Below, piece by piece: positions 36,209 through 47,200 of a DNA stretch of 64,000 nucleotides (position 1 is the stretch's first letter; every line of letters starts with the position of its first letter). The stretch covers positions 120,061 through 184,060 of the forward strand of contig NW_003546421.1 of assembly GCF_000090795.2 (NCBI RefSeq). The letters are read 5' to 3'. The notes under the pieces were generated by a model. The model did not search any database, was not told the DNA's origin, and worked only from the letters and a program-made list of their open reading frames with translations. Both the position numbers and the translations under genes were made by a program. This DNA is from Amphimedon queenslandica (lineage: Eukaryota; Porifera; Demospongiae; Haplosclerida; Niphatidae).

Positions 36209-37490
36209 AAAACAGCTTTAGTATTGTAGACTTGTTAGTTCAGTACAGTGACTAATTTTTTGCAACATTATTTAAAAATAATTATTTAATGGCAGCACTA
36301 CTTTAGATAGTCTAGTCCAGTTATTACATGCATATTGTTTATTCTCTTAATTGCACCGAATTTTCTCTTCCCATTAATCTCCTCTTTGATGTAGTTCCTC
36401 CTTTCTAATAACAATAAATTGAAATTCATCAATAGAAGGATATTCATTATAATTGCTATTATTTTTCAAAATAGCAAATAAGTTATAAAAGGTTATGCAC
36501 AATAAAATGAGTATGTTATAGTATTAGCAGTGCTGTATAGGTATTCATAATACTCTTTCTTGTATTCCTTTGTATGTCATGCATACAAACTTCATGCTAT
36601 CACCCAAACACGATATGAATTCAATTAGAAATTAAATAGCAACATTCAACAATAAGGAAGATTATGTATTAAACATAATTAATACTTTATGAAAATGAAG
36701 CACACGACTTGCCAAATTGATGTAGTTTATAAAATCAGGCACATTGTTCCATCTCACATGCAAGTTTTCATTAATCTTAAGTCAATGCTGTGCTAAAGTA
36801 AATACCAAACAAGTTATAAGGCTAGCTAAGCATGTAATAAATAATTAAGTATCTTGATGGTATCCCATGGTTTCACAGAGACTATGGTAGCACTACCACT
36901 ACTGACTATATTGAGTTGAGGGTCTTGGCTGATGTTGGCAAGTTATTATGGTGAAGATAATTCTGTTCGTTTATTTAAATTATGCTACTGTATTAAACTT
37001 AATACAGTAACACTGACTATATATTGAGTTGAGAGTCTGTGGAGATGAGGAAACTGATGATAACGACAGTCCTCATGAAATAAGTAGCATAGTGATATGA
37101 TAATCCCATTTGCTTATTTAAGATGTATATTTATAATAGTGCATAACCAGTATACAATTTTACCCATTTTTATATTTTCGTTTTAACTACTTTCAGTTTC
37201 TGTTTTTTCTTATATTTTTCCTCATTTCATTTTCCTCAATATTGATGTTTATGCAATTGAATAGAAGTTTCATTAAGACTTTATGAATAAAAACAAATTA
37301 TAATATATAAGCTTTGTACAGGTCTATCTAGCATCAATTAAAAACAAGTAATTGTCTTATTTCTGTGGATTAACTTCAGCTATGCAATCAAAACAAAAAT
37401 AGTTTTTGTTTTACATTTGATGCCTTTATAAGAAAAGGATATGCTTTTCTATATAATAAGCTGCTGCAGAGCAAGCCACATCAAGGAGAA
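36209..37490. other. M1-M2 spacer with two 3'-end remnants
   Basis: AT-rich DNA homologous to the spacers before M1 and M3, including family remnants at about 36860-36960 and 37010-37080. No open gene. Confidence 0.7.
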
Positions 37491-38507
37491 ATGGAGAAAA
37501 TTCATGCTGAGTATGCATCCCTGCAGCATAAATTTGAAGAAAATAATATGTATGAGCTTCCAGAAGTCAGCGAAAGAGAAGATGAGAGAAACCAGCAGTC
37601 TATTCCACTGCCCTTTGTACCAACCGATAATAATAAGCCTAAACAAAGGCAGTCATCTTGGAGTAAACCACTACTGTTCATGACAGTATTACTCTGTCTC
37701 ATATTGATATTATTAATAATTATACTGGGCATTGTAGTGTATGATAAGTATGCTACTGGTAATAATGATGAGTGTACTAATACTGCAACTGGTTCTAACA
37801 GTAGTGAATGNNNNNNNNNNNNNNNNNNNNNNNNNNNNNNNNNNNNNNNNNNNNNNNNNNNNNNNNNNNNNNNNNNNNNNNNNNNNNNNNNNNNNNNNNN
37901 NNNNNNNNNNNNNNNNNNNNNNNNNNNNNNNNNNNNNNNNNNNNNNNNNNNNNNNNNNNNGTCAGGAGGAGTTAGAGCTTGTGGTAGACCAGTAACAAAC
38001 GGTGGTAGCTGTGCATCAGTTCAGTTCCCATCTAATGGTATCAGTTATTCTCAGATATGTGGTAGAGTAACAGGATATCAATATAAAGCAACTGATGCTC
38101 CAGTAAGGAGTGATATCAATTCTTATTATGTTGATGGTGTTAGTATCACTCGTGGGTCTCCACGTCAACATGTCTGGACATTTATGAGTGGTTTCAGTGA
38201 TGCTTATAACATTAACACATGCAATTGTGGCCAGCAGCATCAAAATTTTATTGGTTACAATTATTTCTGTGAGTCTGGTAATCCTACTGATACTGCTAAT
38301 CAACTTTTTACAGCTGATCCACTCTGGGATGGTCAAGGTTGTGGTTCTCTTGAATCAACTTGTTGTTCAGCTACTGGTATCCCATGGTTTCACAGAGACT
38401 ATGGTAGCACTACCATTACTGACTATATTGAGTTGAGGGTCTGTGGAGATGAAGCTACAAGTAATGAAGACAGTCCCGTTAGCTTTTATGAGATTTACAT
38501 AAAGTAG
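37491..38507 (+). CDS. array gene M2 (same family, interrupted by a 150 N gap)
   Basis: Starts MEKIHAEYASLQHKFEENN and keeps the YASL and MYELPE tail motifs and the same membrane helix as M1. The gap 37811-37960 replaces the whole stalk and the first part of the fibrinogen-like domain. The remainder (from SGGVRACGRP to FYEIYIK) is almost identical to M1, including the loop YKATDAPVRSDINSYY. Even the repeat-free paralogue M5 needs about 365 bp here, so the gap length is an underestimate and the repeat number is unknown. Frame continuity through 150 N is not evidence of an intact gene. Confidence 0.8.
   Translation: MEKIHAEYASLQHKFEENNMYELPEVSEREDERNQQSIPLPFVPTDNNKPKQRQSSWSKPLLFMTVLLCLILILLIIILGIVVYDKYATGNNDECTNTATGSNSSEXXXXXXXXXXXXXXXXXXXXXXXXXXXXXXXXXXXXXXXXXXXXXXXXXXXSGGVRACGRPVTNGGSCASVQFPSNGISYSQICGRVTGYQYKATDAPVRSDINSYYVDGVSITRGSPRQHVWTFMSGFSDAYNINTCNCGQQHQNFIGYNYFCESGNPTDTANQLFTADPLWDGQGCGSLESTCCSATGIPWFHRDYGSTTITDYIELRVCGDEATSNEDSPVSFYEIYIK
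37811..37960. other. assembly gap (150 N) inside M2
   Basis: It falls where the neighbouring paralogues have tandem 66 bp repeats, a likely cause of assembly failure. Confidence 0.95.
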
Positions 38508-38720
38508 AAAACAGCTTTAGTAGTAGTTAGCTCAGTACAGTGACTAATTTTTTGCAACATAATTTCAAAATAATTATGGTAGCAATAATAGATAATAGTC
38601 TAGCCTATAGTTAGTATAATTATTGTTTATTCTATTATGTACTGAATTTTTCTTCCCATTAATCTCCTCCTTGTTTTAGTTCCTCCTTTCCAATAAAAAT
38701 ATTAAATTGAAAGTCACCAA

Positions 38721-39106
38721 TAGAGGATATGCGTGCTAAGTATATTCATAGCTTTTTAGTACCGTATATACAACCCACACAGTAAATTGGCCGCCATGTT
38801 GGACGTCAAGTTTATTAAGAGTTCAATGGGGGAAAACACATTTTCTTGCCTTGCTACCTTCTTGAGGCCTTTTTCGGAAGCTTAGAAAGCATCCTGAGGA
38901 TCTAATGGGGTCTAGTAGTCACCTGAAAGATTGCTATCAAGAAATACAGAGCGGTTTCCTGGTACCAAGCCTTTTTCTATCATTTCTCCATTGCTGCCAA
39001 TGGAAAGTTGACGTCCAACGAACTAATTTTTTTTCTTGAAAGTTATTACGGTATGCAATGAATATAATTATTTTACAATGAATATACTTAGCACGCATAT
39101 CCTCTA
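38721..39106. mobile_element. TA-inserted MITE with 27 bp perfect inverted repeats
   Basis: The element is 38723-39104. It begins GAGGATATGCGTGCTAAGTA and ends with the reverse complement; TA is duplicated at both ends. Other array members show the unoccupied site, for example CCAATAGCAG after the spacer at 43730, matching CCAA-TA-GCAAG here. The remaining spacer 39107-40131 repeats the family remnants at about 39525-39610 and 39675-39745. Confidence 0.9.
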
Positions 39107-40131
39107 TAGCAAGATATACATTATAATGACTATTTTTCTTGGAAACAAAATACCAAATAAGTTACAAAAGATTATGCACAATAAAATAAGTATGTTATAG
39201 TATTAGTAGTGCTGTATCTTGATGGTATTCATAATACTCTTGTATTCCTTTGTATGTCATGCATACAAAATTTATGCTGAATTCAATTAGAAATTAAATA
39301 GCAACATTCAACAATAAGAAAGACTATGTATTAAACATAATTAATACTTTATAAAAATGAAGCACACAACTTGCCAAATTGATGTAGTTTATAAAGTCAG
39401 GCACATTGTTCCATTTCACATGCAAGTTTTCGTTAATCTTAAGTCAATGCTGTGCTAAATTAAATACCAAACAAATTATAAGGCTGGCTAAGTGTGTGAT
39501 AAACAGCTAAGTATTTTGATAGTATCCAATAGTTTCACAGAGACTATGGTAGCACTACCACTACTGACTATATTGAGTTGAGGATGTGTGCTGATGCTGG
39601 CAAGTTATTATGGTGAAGATAATTCTGTTCGTTTATGCAAATTATATTATTGTATTAAACTTGATACAGTAACACTGACTATATATTAAGTTGAGGGTCT
39701 ATGGAGATGAGGAAACTGATGATGAAGACAGCCCTCATAAGATACATGTAAAATAGGTAGCATTGTGATGATGATAATGCCATTAGCTTATATGAGATGT
39801 ACATGTATAATAGTACATAACCAGAATACAATTTACCCGTTTTTATATTTTCGTTTTAGCTACTTTCAGTCTCTGTTTTTTCTTATATTTTTCCTCATTT
39901 CATTATCCTGTTTATGCAAATAAATAGAAGTTTGATTAGGACTTTATGAATAAAAACAAATAAGCTCTCTATATAGCATCAAATTTGTCTTGTTTTTGTG
40001 GATTAATTTTGCCATGCAATCAAAACAAAAATAGTTTCTGTTCCATATTTGCATGATGCCTTTTATAAAGAAAGATATATGCTATTCTATAATAAGCTTT
40101 ACTGCTGCTGAGCAAGCGACATCAAGAAGAA

Positions 40132-41673
40132 ATGGAGAAAATACAAGAACAGATTCGCCACGATGCTGAGTATACATCCCTGCAGCATAAATTTAAAGAA
40201 AATAATATGTATGAGCTTCCAGAAGTCAGCAAAAGAGAAGATAAGAGAGACCAGCAGCCTGTTCCACTGCCCTTTGTACCAACCGATAATAATAAGCCTA
40301 AACAAAAGCAGTCATCTTGGAGTAAACCACTACTGTTCATAACAGTATTACTCTGTCTCATATTGATATTATTAATAATTATACTGGGCATTGTAGTGTA
40401 TGATAAGTATGCTACTGGTAATAATGTTGAGTGTACTAATACTGCAACTGGTGCTAGCAGTAGCAGTAGAACAAATGAATGGGCTAGTCGTATAGCTAAA
40501 AATGTCTATGATAGACTTAACATTAGTGACTGTTTCCAGAAAATACCTAACTTCACTGAATGGTCTAATGGTGTTGTCTCTAAAGTTAACAGCAATGTAA
40601 CAGGGAGCCTTCCTGACTTCAATGAATGGGCTAATGGTGTTGTCTCTAAAGTTAACAGCAATGTAACAGGGAGCCTTCCTGACTTCAATGAATGGGCTAA
40701 TGGTGTATCACAAAATACCCTTCAACTATTTCAGAACAATACCAACTTCACTGAACTTGATAAACAAATCTTACAAACTACAAGAGATTCTGCACAAAAG
40801 CTCATTAACATTGTCAATACTCTCTCTAATCTACAAGACAACAGTACCTCTACTGCTGGAGTGGCTGATGATATACTACTAATAGCACAAGAACTATTAG
40901 TACTACACAATGACTCAACTGCTTTACCTACCTCTTGTAAAGAGATTAAGGAAAGACAACCACTCAGTCCATCAGGTTTGTATCTACTGGCAAATACTAA
41001 TGCAACTTATATTGCTTACTGTAATATGGGAACATTGTGTGGTTTAGGGGGAGGATGGACAAGACTAGCATATCTGGATATGACTGATGCTACACAGTAC
41101 TGTCCTTCTGGGCTTAGACTGTACCAGTCAGGAGGAGTTAGAGCTTGTGGTAGACCAGCAACAAACAGTGGTAGCTGTGTATCAGTTCAGTTCCCATCTA
41201 ATGGTATCAGTTATTCTCATATATGTGGTAGAGTAACAGGATATCAATATGGAACACCAGATGCTCTAGTGAGGAGTGATATCAATTCTCATTATGTTGA
41301 TGGTGTTAGTATCACTCGTGGGTCTCCTCGTCAACATGTCTGGACATTTATAAATAGTTTGAGTGATAGTTATAACATTTACTCATGCAATTGTGGCCAG
41401 CAGCATCAAAATTTTATTGGTAACAATTATTTTTGTGAGTCTGGTAATCCTACCAATACTGGTAATCAATTTTTTACAGCTGATCTACTCTGGGATGGTC
41501 AAGGTTGTGGTTTTTTTGAATCAACTTGCTGTTCAGCCACTGGTATCCCATGGTTTCACAGAGACTATGGTAGCAATACCACTACTGACTATATTGAGTT
41601 GAGGGTCTGTGGAGATGAAGCAACAAGTAATGAAGACAGTCCTGTTAGCTTTTATGAGATTTACATCAAGTAG
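40132..41673 (+). CDS. array gene M3: same family, two stalk repeats, 513 aa
   Basis: Single exon, ATG in the same context as M1. The tail is nearly identical to M1 (EYTSL, MYELPE), as is the membrane helix. The stalk differs: an extra NVYDRLNISDCFQ segment, two full 22-residue repeats (40549-40680) and the partial unit leading to NTLQLFQNNTNFTELD. The fibrinogen-like domain keeps all cysteine-containing blocks but has its own loops (LANTNATYIAYC; YGTPDALVRSDINSHY; INSLSDSYNIYSCNCG). It also has two replacements in otherwise fixed positions (DLLWDG for DPLWDG, GFFES for GSLES). Confidence 0.88.
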   Translation: MEKIQEQIRHDAEYTSLQHKFKENNMYELPEVSKREDKRDQQPVPLPFVPTDNNKPKQKQSSWSKPLLFITVLLCLILILLIIILGIVVYDKYATGNNVECTNTATGASSSSRTNEWASRIAKNVYDRLNISDCFQKIPNFTEWSNGVVSKVNSNVTGSLPDFNEWANGVVSKVNSNVTGSLPDFNEWANGVSQNTLQLFQNNTNFTELDKQILQTTRDSAQKLINIVNTLSNLQDNSTSTAGVADDILLIAQELLVLHNDSTALPTSCKEIKERQPLSPSGLYLLANTNATYIAYCNMGTLCGLGGGWTRLAYLDMTDATQYCPSGLRLYQSGGVRACGRPATNSGSCVSVQFPSNGISYSHICGRVTGYQYGTPDALVRSDINSHYVDGVSITRGSPRQHVWTFINSLSDSYNIYSCNCGQQHQNFIGNNYFCESGNPTNTGNQFFTADLLWDGQGCGFFESTCCSATGIPWFHRDYGSNTTTDYIELRVCGDEATSNEDSPVSFYEIYIK

Positions 41674-41821
41674 AAAACAGCTTTAGTATTGTATTTAGTT
41701 TAGTACAGTGACTAATTTTTTGCGACATTATTTCAAAATAAATATTTAATGGCAGTTAATAGTCTATAGTCTAGTTAGTATAATTATTGTTTATTTTATT
41801 GTGTACTGAATTTTTTTCTCA

Positions 41822-42390
41822 TTAATTGTTGTAAAACAGCAGCTTCGCAGAGTGCAAGCTAGCTCACTCAAAAGCAAATAGCTTCATTGCAGATCACAAA
41901 AAGAAGGAATAACTAAAACTGACAAAACAGTAACTAACAACAACTGACTAACTGACAAAAGAACAAAAGACTGACAAAAGGTCACACATCATATATCAAC
42001 TAATATTTTCATAACAAAACCACAATAGACTAATAATAACCCTCCCATAACATCCAATTAATTACTACTATGCACTGCCCACCCTTGTCACTCCACCCAA
42101 CATGCATTCACAACATTGAGGTGGGCAGCTAGTGCAAGCCAATCATTCAATAAAACATTAACACAACAGATAACAAAATAATTCAACAGAAAAATGATCA
42201 CATACACAAAAAGAATTACACACAAGTGCGGCAGACAGTAAGTTGGGGGCCTGTCGGTTTAGAATTATTTAGGGGGACTGGGTCCCACAGTCCCTCAAGG
42301 GAAAAACCACCACTTGGTATTTCTGTGGTGGAAAAACCTATGACTACAACCACCACTGCACACACAGAACTAATACAGGTACACATAATC
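41822..42390. other. A-rich, probably mobile-element-derived sequence
   Basis: Abruptly unlike the flanks of other array genes. Rich in CAAAA and ACTGACAAAA words on the plus strand, with a GGTGGGCAGCTAG-type segment, running into the reverse-transcriptase remnant. I cannot name the element. Confidence 0.4.
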
Positions 42391-42394
42391 AATA

Positions 42395-42842
42395 CGAACC
42401 TCTGCTGTTCCTTTTATACATTAATGATCTTCCTCTCCCCCCTCTCCACTCCTCTCTACTACTTTATGCTGATGACAGTAAGAGTCGGAGGACTATTTCC
42501 TCTGAGGCTGACTGTCTCCTCCTTCAGGAGGACTTGGAGAGGATTGGAGAGTGGAGCTTGGAGTCTAAATTAAAGTTCAATTCTAGTAAAACCATCCTGA
42601 TGAGGTATCATGGTCCAAGATCAACTCCCCTCTGCTTTAACTACTCCTTCCTGGGATCTACCATTGAGTGTCAGGAATCATGTAAAGATCTGGGAGTACT
42701 TTTTACAGAAGATCTCTCATAGTCTTTGCAAACCAGGAATGTCCTTCAGCGAGCTTATAGTACTCTAGCCTTTTTGAGACGTGCTTTTTCCTCTAGTCAT
42801 ACTCCAACTGATGTCAAGTGTAAACTCTACCTGTCCCTTATC
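42395..42842 (+). pseudogene. reverse transcriptase fragment of a non-LTR retrotransposon
   Basis: Translates, with a frame change near 42470, as LLFLLYINDLPLPPL, LLLYADDSKS (the YADD catalytic box), DLERIGEWSLESKLKFNSSK, LGSTIECQESCKDLGVLF and NVLQRAYSTLAFLRRAF. This order is typical of the RT palm/thumb and its C-terminal side in LINE-type elements. A TAG lies at 42721-42723. The 5' part and endonuclease are missing, so it is dead. It ends in an (ATA)n tract at 42842-42880. Confidence 0.8.
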
Positions 42843-42883
<41 letters not shown>

Positions 42884-43204
42884 AACAATAGTACTAATAA
42901 TAGCAATCAGTAATGTCCTAATAATTTTAAATCACAATTCTTTATCAAACAGCCAGGAGTACCAACGATTCAATGAAAGTCTCTTTGAGGTGCCGTGTCA
43001 GGTTATTAATTACCTAGGAAATTAACTAAAGAATTTCGTTAAGGAATAAATTTAAGAGGCGGGGGGGAGGGTATAAATATGAATTAGAATGATCTGTAGT
43101 GTCTGCTTGCACTGTAATGCTCCGTAGACTGAACTCTTGACCTATTTGCAGGGTATATATATATATATAGATACCCCTGCCAAGCTCCACCTATAGGTGG
43201 GTCA

Positions 43205-43566
43205 GTATAATATAGTGGTGGGCGATATATCGATATTTTATCGATACAAACGATATTTTACGGTATCGATTCGTATCGGTATCGAAATTTTGAAGGAATC
43301 TGGATCGATACGTTGACCACGCCCATTTATTATGGTTAAATAATATTAATAATGAAAATTTTAATAAGTTAATGACGTATAATACACACACGTGGATACA
43401 CGTGCATGAAAACATCGATGAAAACAGTCAATAATAAGGGGTATGCCTCCATAGGTGTGGTCTAAATATCGTATCAAAACTGTATCGATACTCTCGATAT
43501 GAGCTGATATCGATCGGTATCGTATCGAATCCATTTTGGCCAGTATCGCCCACCACTAGTATAATA
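43205..43566. mobile_element. hAT-type MITE with perfect 8 bp target duplication
   Basis: The element is 43213-43558. Ends TAGTGGTGGGCGATAT and ATCGCCCACCACTA are inverted repeats. The target duplication GTATAATA is exact on both sides (43205-43212, 43559-43566). The interior is dense in TATCGAT words. No coding capacity. Confidence 0.92.
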
Positions 43567-43981
43567 TTATACTAAATTTTTATAGGAGCTTATTTTCTGC
43601 CTAATTCATTGCATTCAACCGTCAGAAAATATACATCCTAGAACAACTACAAAGTATTAATTACAATTAATAATATTAATCTCCTCCTTGTTTAGTTCTT
43701 CCTTTCCAATAACAATAAATTGAAATTTGCCAATAGCAGAATATAATTATAATGACTATTTCATTGGAAACAAAATATATACCAAATAAGTTATAAAAGA
43801 TTATGCACAATAAAATAAGTATGTTATAGTATTAGTAGTGCTGTATAGGTATTCATAATACTCTTGTATTCCTTGGTATGTCATGCATACAAAATTCATG
43901 CTATCACTCTAACACGATATGAATTCAATTAGAAATTAAATAGCAACACTTAACAGTAACCACCCTCTTTCAGTGTTTATC

Positions 43982-45553
43982 ATGGAGACAGATGATAATA
44001 GGAAGCTTTATGAGCTACAAGAGTATGGTAATGATGGTGGCTTCCCTGAACCTTATGATGAAGTGATCAAGGCTCCTGACAAACCTACAGGAGGGAAGCT
44101 ACAGTTGGTTGTAATAGCAATACAAGTGATACAACTGATCGTTATTATTGTAGCAGCAATTGCTATACTGTATCAGTTGTATGGTAATACTTCTTGTGAT
44201 TCTACCACATCAAATCCTGTCATTTCAAATGATAATGTCCTCACTGATCTTGCTAATACCAGCACTAATACACAAAATGCTGTCAAAGAAGTGGCTCAGA
44301 TTATGTTAGCAGAGATAGAGAGGAGGTTGAATGATACAGTAACACTGAATAGGCTTGCTCAGACTGCAGACTTAACAACTCATTCAATTGCTGATGTACT
44401 CAATGCTATAACTGATGTTGCCACTCTTGCTAATGCTACTAATGGTGCTGTTGATTCTTACACCCAATCTATTCTCAATGCCATTTTCAGTGCTACTAAT
44501 ATCACTGATAGTAGAATCAATAGCAATGACCAAAAGTTGTCACACCTCACTACAGTCTTAGAAAGCCTTATGCTTAAGGTTGGAGATAATTTTGCCGAGG
44601 AAAGAGAGCATTTGTTTAATAATACAGAGTTATTGAATCGTCTTCTTAATGGAACTAGTGCATCTGCTTCAAAACTAATGAACATTGTCAATACTCTCTC
44701 TAATCTACAAGACACCAGTACCTCTACTGCTGGAGTGGCTGATGATATACTACTAATAGCACAAGAACTATTGGAGCTACATAATGAATCAACTGCTCTA
44801 CCTACCTCTTGTAAACATCTCCAAGAACAACAACCTAACAGTCCATCAGGTTATTATATACTGGCAGGGCCTACTGGAACATATTCTACATACTGTAATA
44901 TGGGAACATTGTGTGGTTCAGGAGGAGGATGGACAAGACTAGCATATCTGGATATGTCTGATGCTACACAGAACTGTCCTTCTGGATTTAAACTGTACCA
45001 GTCAGGAGGAGTTAGAGCTTGTGGTAATACCAACAGTGGTGCTGGTTGTGTATCAGTTAAGTTCCCATCTAATGGTATCAGTTATTCTCAGATATGTGGT
45101 AGAGTAACAGGATATCAATATGGTATCCCCGAAGGCATTGATGGGCCAAATAACATAGACTCTTATTATATGGATGGTGTTAGTATCACACGTGGCTCAC
45201 CTCCTCGTAAACATGTCTGGACATTTTTAGCCGATTATTCCGAGTCAGTATGTCCTTGTAGTACTGGTAGCACGGAATCTGTGCGATCTTTCATGGGCAA
45301 TGACTACTTCTGTGAATCAGGGAATCCTAATAGTAGCCCTGCACACATCCTCTACACATCTGATCCACTCTGGGATGGTCAAGGTTGCCGCAATCTTGAG
45401 TCACCTTGTTGTAATGTTCCTGGTATCCCATGGTTTCACAGAGACTATGGTAACACTACCACTACTGACTATATTGAGTTGAGGGTCTGTGGAGATGCTG
45501 GTTCAAATGATGAAGATAATCCTGTTAGCTTATATGAGATCTATGTAAAGTAG
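43982..45553 (+). CDS. array gene M4: divergent tail and stalk, shared fibrinogen-like domain, 523 aa
   Basis: Single exon; first ATG at 43982 (METDDNRK). The cytoplasmic tail is unrelated in sequence to M1 but also tyrosine-bearing (LYELQEYG, EPYDEV). A membrane helix follows (LVVIAIQVIQLIVIIVAAIAILYQLY). The stalk lacks the 22-residue repeat and is a long helical, sequon-rich segment (TLANATNGAVD, SATNITDSRI, HLTTVLESLMLKVGDN). From about 44680 onward (IVNTLSNLQD) the DNA becomes nearly identical to the other members, through the fibrinogen-like domain to LYEIYVK. The variable loops are IPEGIDGPNNIDSYY and LADYSESVCPCSTGSTES. The abrupt switch suggests a recombinant origin. Confidence 0.87.
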   Translation: METDDNRKLYELQEYGNDGGFPEPYDEVIKAPDKPTGGKLQLVVIAIQVIQLIVIIVAAIAILYQLYGNTSCDSTTSNPVISNDNVLTDLANTSTNTQNAVKEVAQIMLAEIERRLNDTVTLNRLAQTADLTTHSIADVLNAITDVATLANATNGAVDSYTQSILNAIFSATNITDSRINSNDQKLSHLTTVLESLMLKVGDNFAEEREHLFNNTELLNRLLNGTSASASKLMNIVNTLSNLQDTSTSTAGVADDILLIAQELLELHNESTALPTSCKHLQEQQPNSPSGYYILAGPTGTYSTYCNMGTLCGSGGGWTRLAYLDMSDATQNCPSGFKLYQSGGVRACGNTNSGAGCVSVKFPSNGISYSQICGRVTGYQYGIPEGIDGPNNIDSYYMDGVSITRGSPPRKHVWTFLADYSESVCPCSTGSTESVRSFMGNDYFCESGNPNSSPAHILYTSDPLWDGQGCRNLESPCCNVPGIPWFHRDYGNTTTTDYIELRVCGDAGSNDEDNPVSLYEIYVK

Positions 45554-45871
45554 TACATGCATGTAGTACTTCTGTTTTAAATTATCCTGTGCATTTTCTA
45601 GCTACTGTTGTATTTATAGCCTTTGTTTTATGTTATACATGTATCTTTGAACAAAGAGGATTTTCCGATTGTTGTTGCTAACCTTGGAAGCTAGCTGTAC
45701 AATTGTTTATTGTATGGTGTATACTTGTATCTAGTAATCTGAAATTTGGACTAAATACACATTTACCAAATTTATTATCTCTATCAACTGTTTAAATACA
45801 CTTTTAACTTCTGTTTACTTTTGATTAAATACACTTTTTGCTTCTGCAAACTACATGACCAATGCTTTTTT

Positions 45872-45880
45872 TATAAAAAG
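45872..45880 (+). promoter_or_regulatory. TATA box upstream of M5
   Basis: TATAAAAAG 91 bp before the M5 ATG. The rest of 45554-45970 is the M4 3' flank with no gene. Confidence 0.55.
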
Positions 45881-45970
45881 TTCTTCAGAAATTTGTAAAC
45901 AGCATAAGAAAAACAGCTAGTGAATATCTGCTTCATAGATTCTCCACACAAGCGAGATACGAGCTACAAA

Positions 45971-47200
45971 ATGGAGACAAACCTTTACCAATCGAGTAGT
46001 ACTGGAGAGGATGATCATTATACATCATTGAAAAGAAGTAATACATATGAGGTTCCAACTAGGGGACTCCAGGACTCAACTGCAATTCTTAATGTAGCAA
46101 TGGAACCAAAAAAGAAGAATTTGTCATCTTGGAGTAACCCACTACTGTTGATAACAGTATTACTCTGTCTCATATTGATATTATTAATAATTATACTGGG
46201 CATTGTTACTGTAGTGTATGCTACTGGTAATAATGTTGAGTGTGCTAATACTGTAACTGGTGCTAACAGTAGTGAATGTGAAACTACAAGAGATTTTTCA
46301 CAAAAGCTCATTAGCATTGTCAATACTCTCTCTAATCTACAAGATGCCAGTACCTCTACTGCTGGAGTGGCTGATGATATACTACTAATAGCACAAGAAC
46401 TATTAGTACTACACAATGTATCAACTGCTTTACCTACTTCTTGTAAGCAGTTACGAGAACAACAACCTAACAGTCCATCAGGTTATTATATACTCGCAGG
46501 AGCTACTGGAACATATTCTACATACTGTAATATGGGAACATTGTGTGGTTCAGGAGGAGGATGGACAAGACTAGCATATCTGGATATGTCTGATGCTACA
46601 CAGAACTGTCCTTCTGGGTTTAGACTGTACCAGTCAGGAGGAGTTAGAGCTTGTGGTAGACCAGTAACAAGCAGTGGTAGCTGTGTATCAGTTCAGTTCC
46701 CATCTAATGGTATCAGTTATTCTCAGATATGTGGTAGAGTGTTTGGACACTCATATGAGACACCAGATGCAGTAAACACTGAATTTGCTACAAATAATCA
46801 TAACAATATTAATGGTGATTATGTCGATGGTATTAGTATCACTCGTGGGTCTCCTCGTCAACATGTCTGGACACTAATAGCTACTGGAGTTGACACTTTA
46901 TTTAAAGGGGGTATTTATAATTGTCCTTGTACTAATGGCAGCACTCAAGTTACTCAATCCTTTGTTGGTAGTCATTATTTTTGTGAAGGTGCAGGAGGAA
47001 ACTTTAATGATGTACTATGGGATGGTAAAGACTGTTCTTTCATTGAAATACCTTGTTGCTCTGTTCCAGGACTACCATGGTTTCACAGAGACTATGGTAG
47101 CACTACCACTACTGACTATATTGAGTTGAGGGTCTGTGCTGATCAACGTACACTGGATGAAGATGTTCCTGTTAGCTTTTATGAGATTTACATTAAGTAG
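45971..47200 (+). CDS. array gene M5: repeat-free stalk, 409 aa
   Basis: Single exon; ATG at 45971 (METNLYQSSS). The tail shows HYTSLKRSNTYEVP, the same two-tyrosine pattern as M1 with shorter spacing. The membrane helix is the M1 type, but the junction reads GIVTVVYATG instead of GIVVYDKYATG, as in M10. The stalk is short: no 22-residue repeat, going straight to ETTRDFSQKLISIVNTL. The fibrinogen-like domain carries longer variable loops (YETPDAVNTEFATNNHNNINGDY; IATGVDTLFKGGIYNCPC) and a reduced region before the DVLWDGKDC block. It ends FYEIYIK. Confidence 0.87.
   Translation: METNLYQSSSTGEDDHYTSLKRSNTYEVPTRGLQDSTAILNVAMEPKKKNLSSWSNPLLLITVLLCLILILLIIILGIVTVVYATGNNVECANTVTGANSSECETTRDFSQKLISIVNTLSNLQDASTSTAGVADDILLIAQELLVLHNVSTALPTSCKQLREQQPNSPSGYYILAGATGTYSTYCNMGTLCGSGGGWTRLAYLDMSDATQNCPSGFRLYQSGGVRACGRPVTSSGSCVSVQFPSNGISYSQICGRVFGHSYETPDAVNTEFATNNHNNINGDYVDGISITRGSPRQHVWTLIATGVDTLFKGGIYNCPCTNGSTQVTQSFVGSHYFCEGAGGNFNDVLWDGKDCSFIEIPCCSVPGLPWFHRDYGSTTTTDYIELRVCADQRTLDEDVPVSFYEIYIK

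Noticed and set aside
42226-42573. 115-codon open frame starting near 42226
   Set aside because: It mixes frames. The real signal is the YADD-containing reverse transcriptase in another frame downstream, already decayed.
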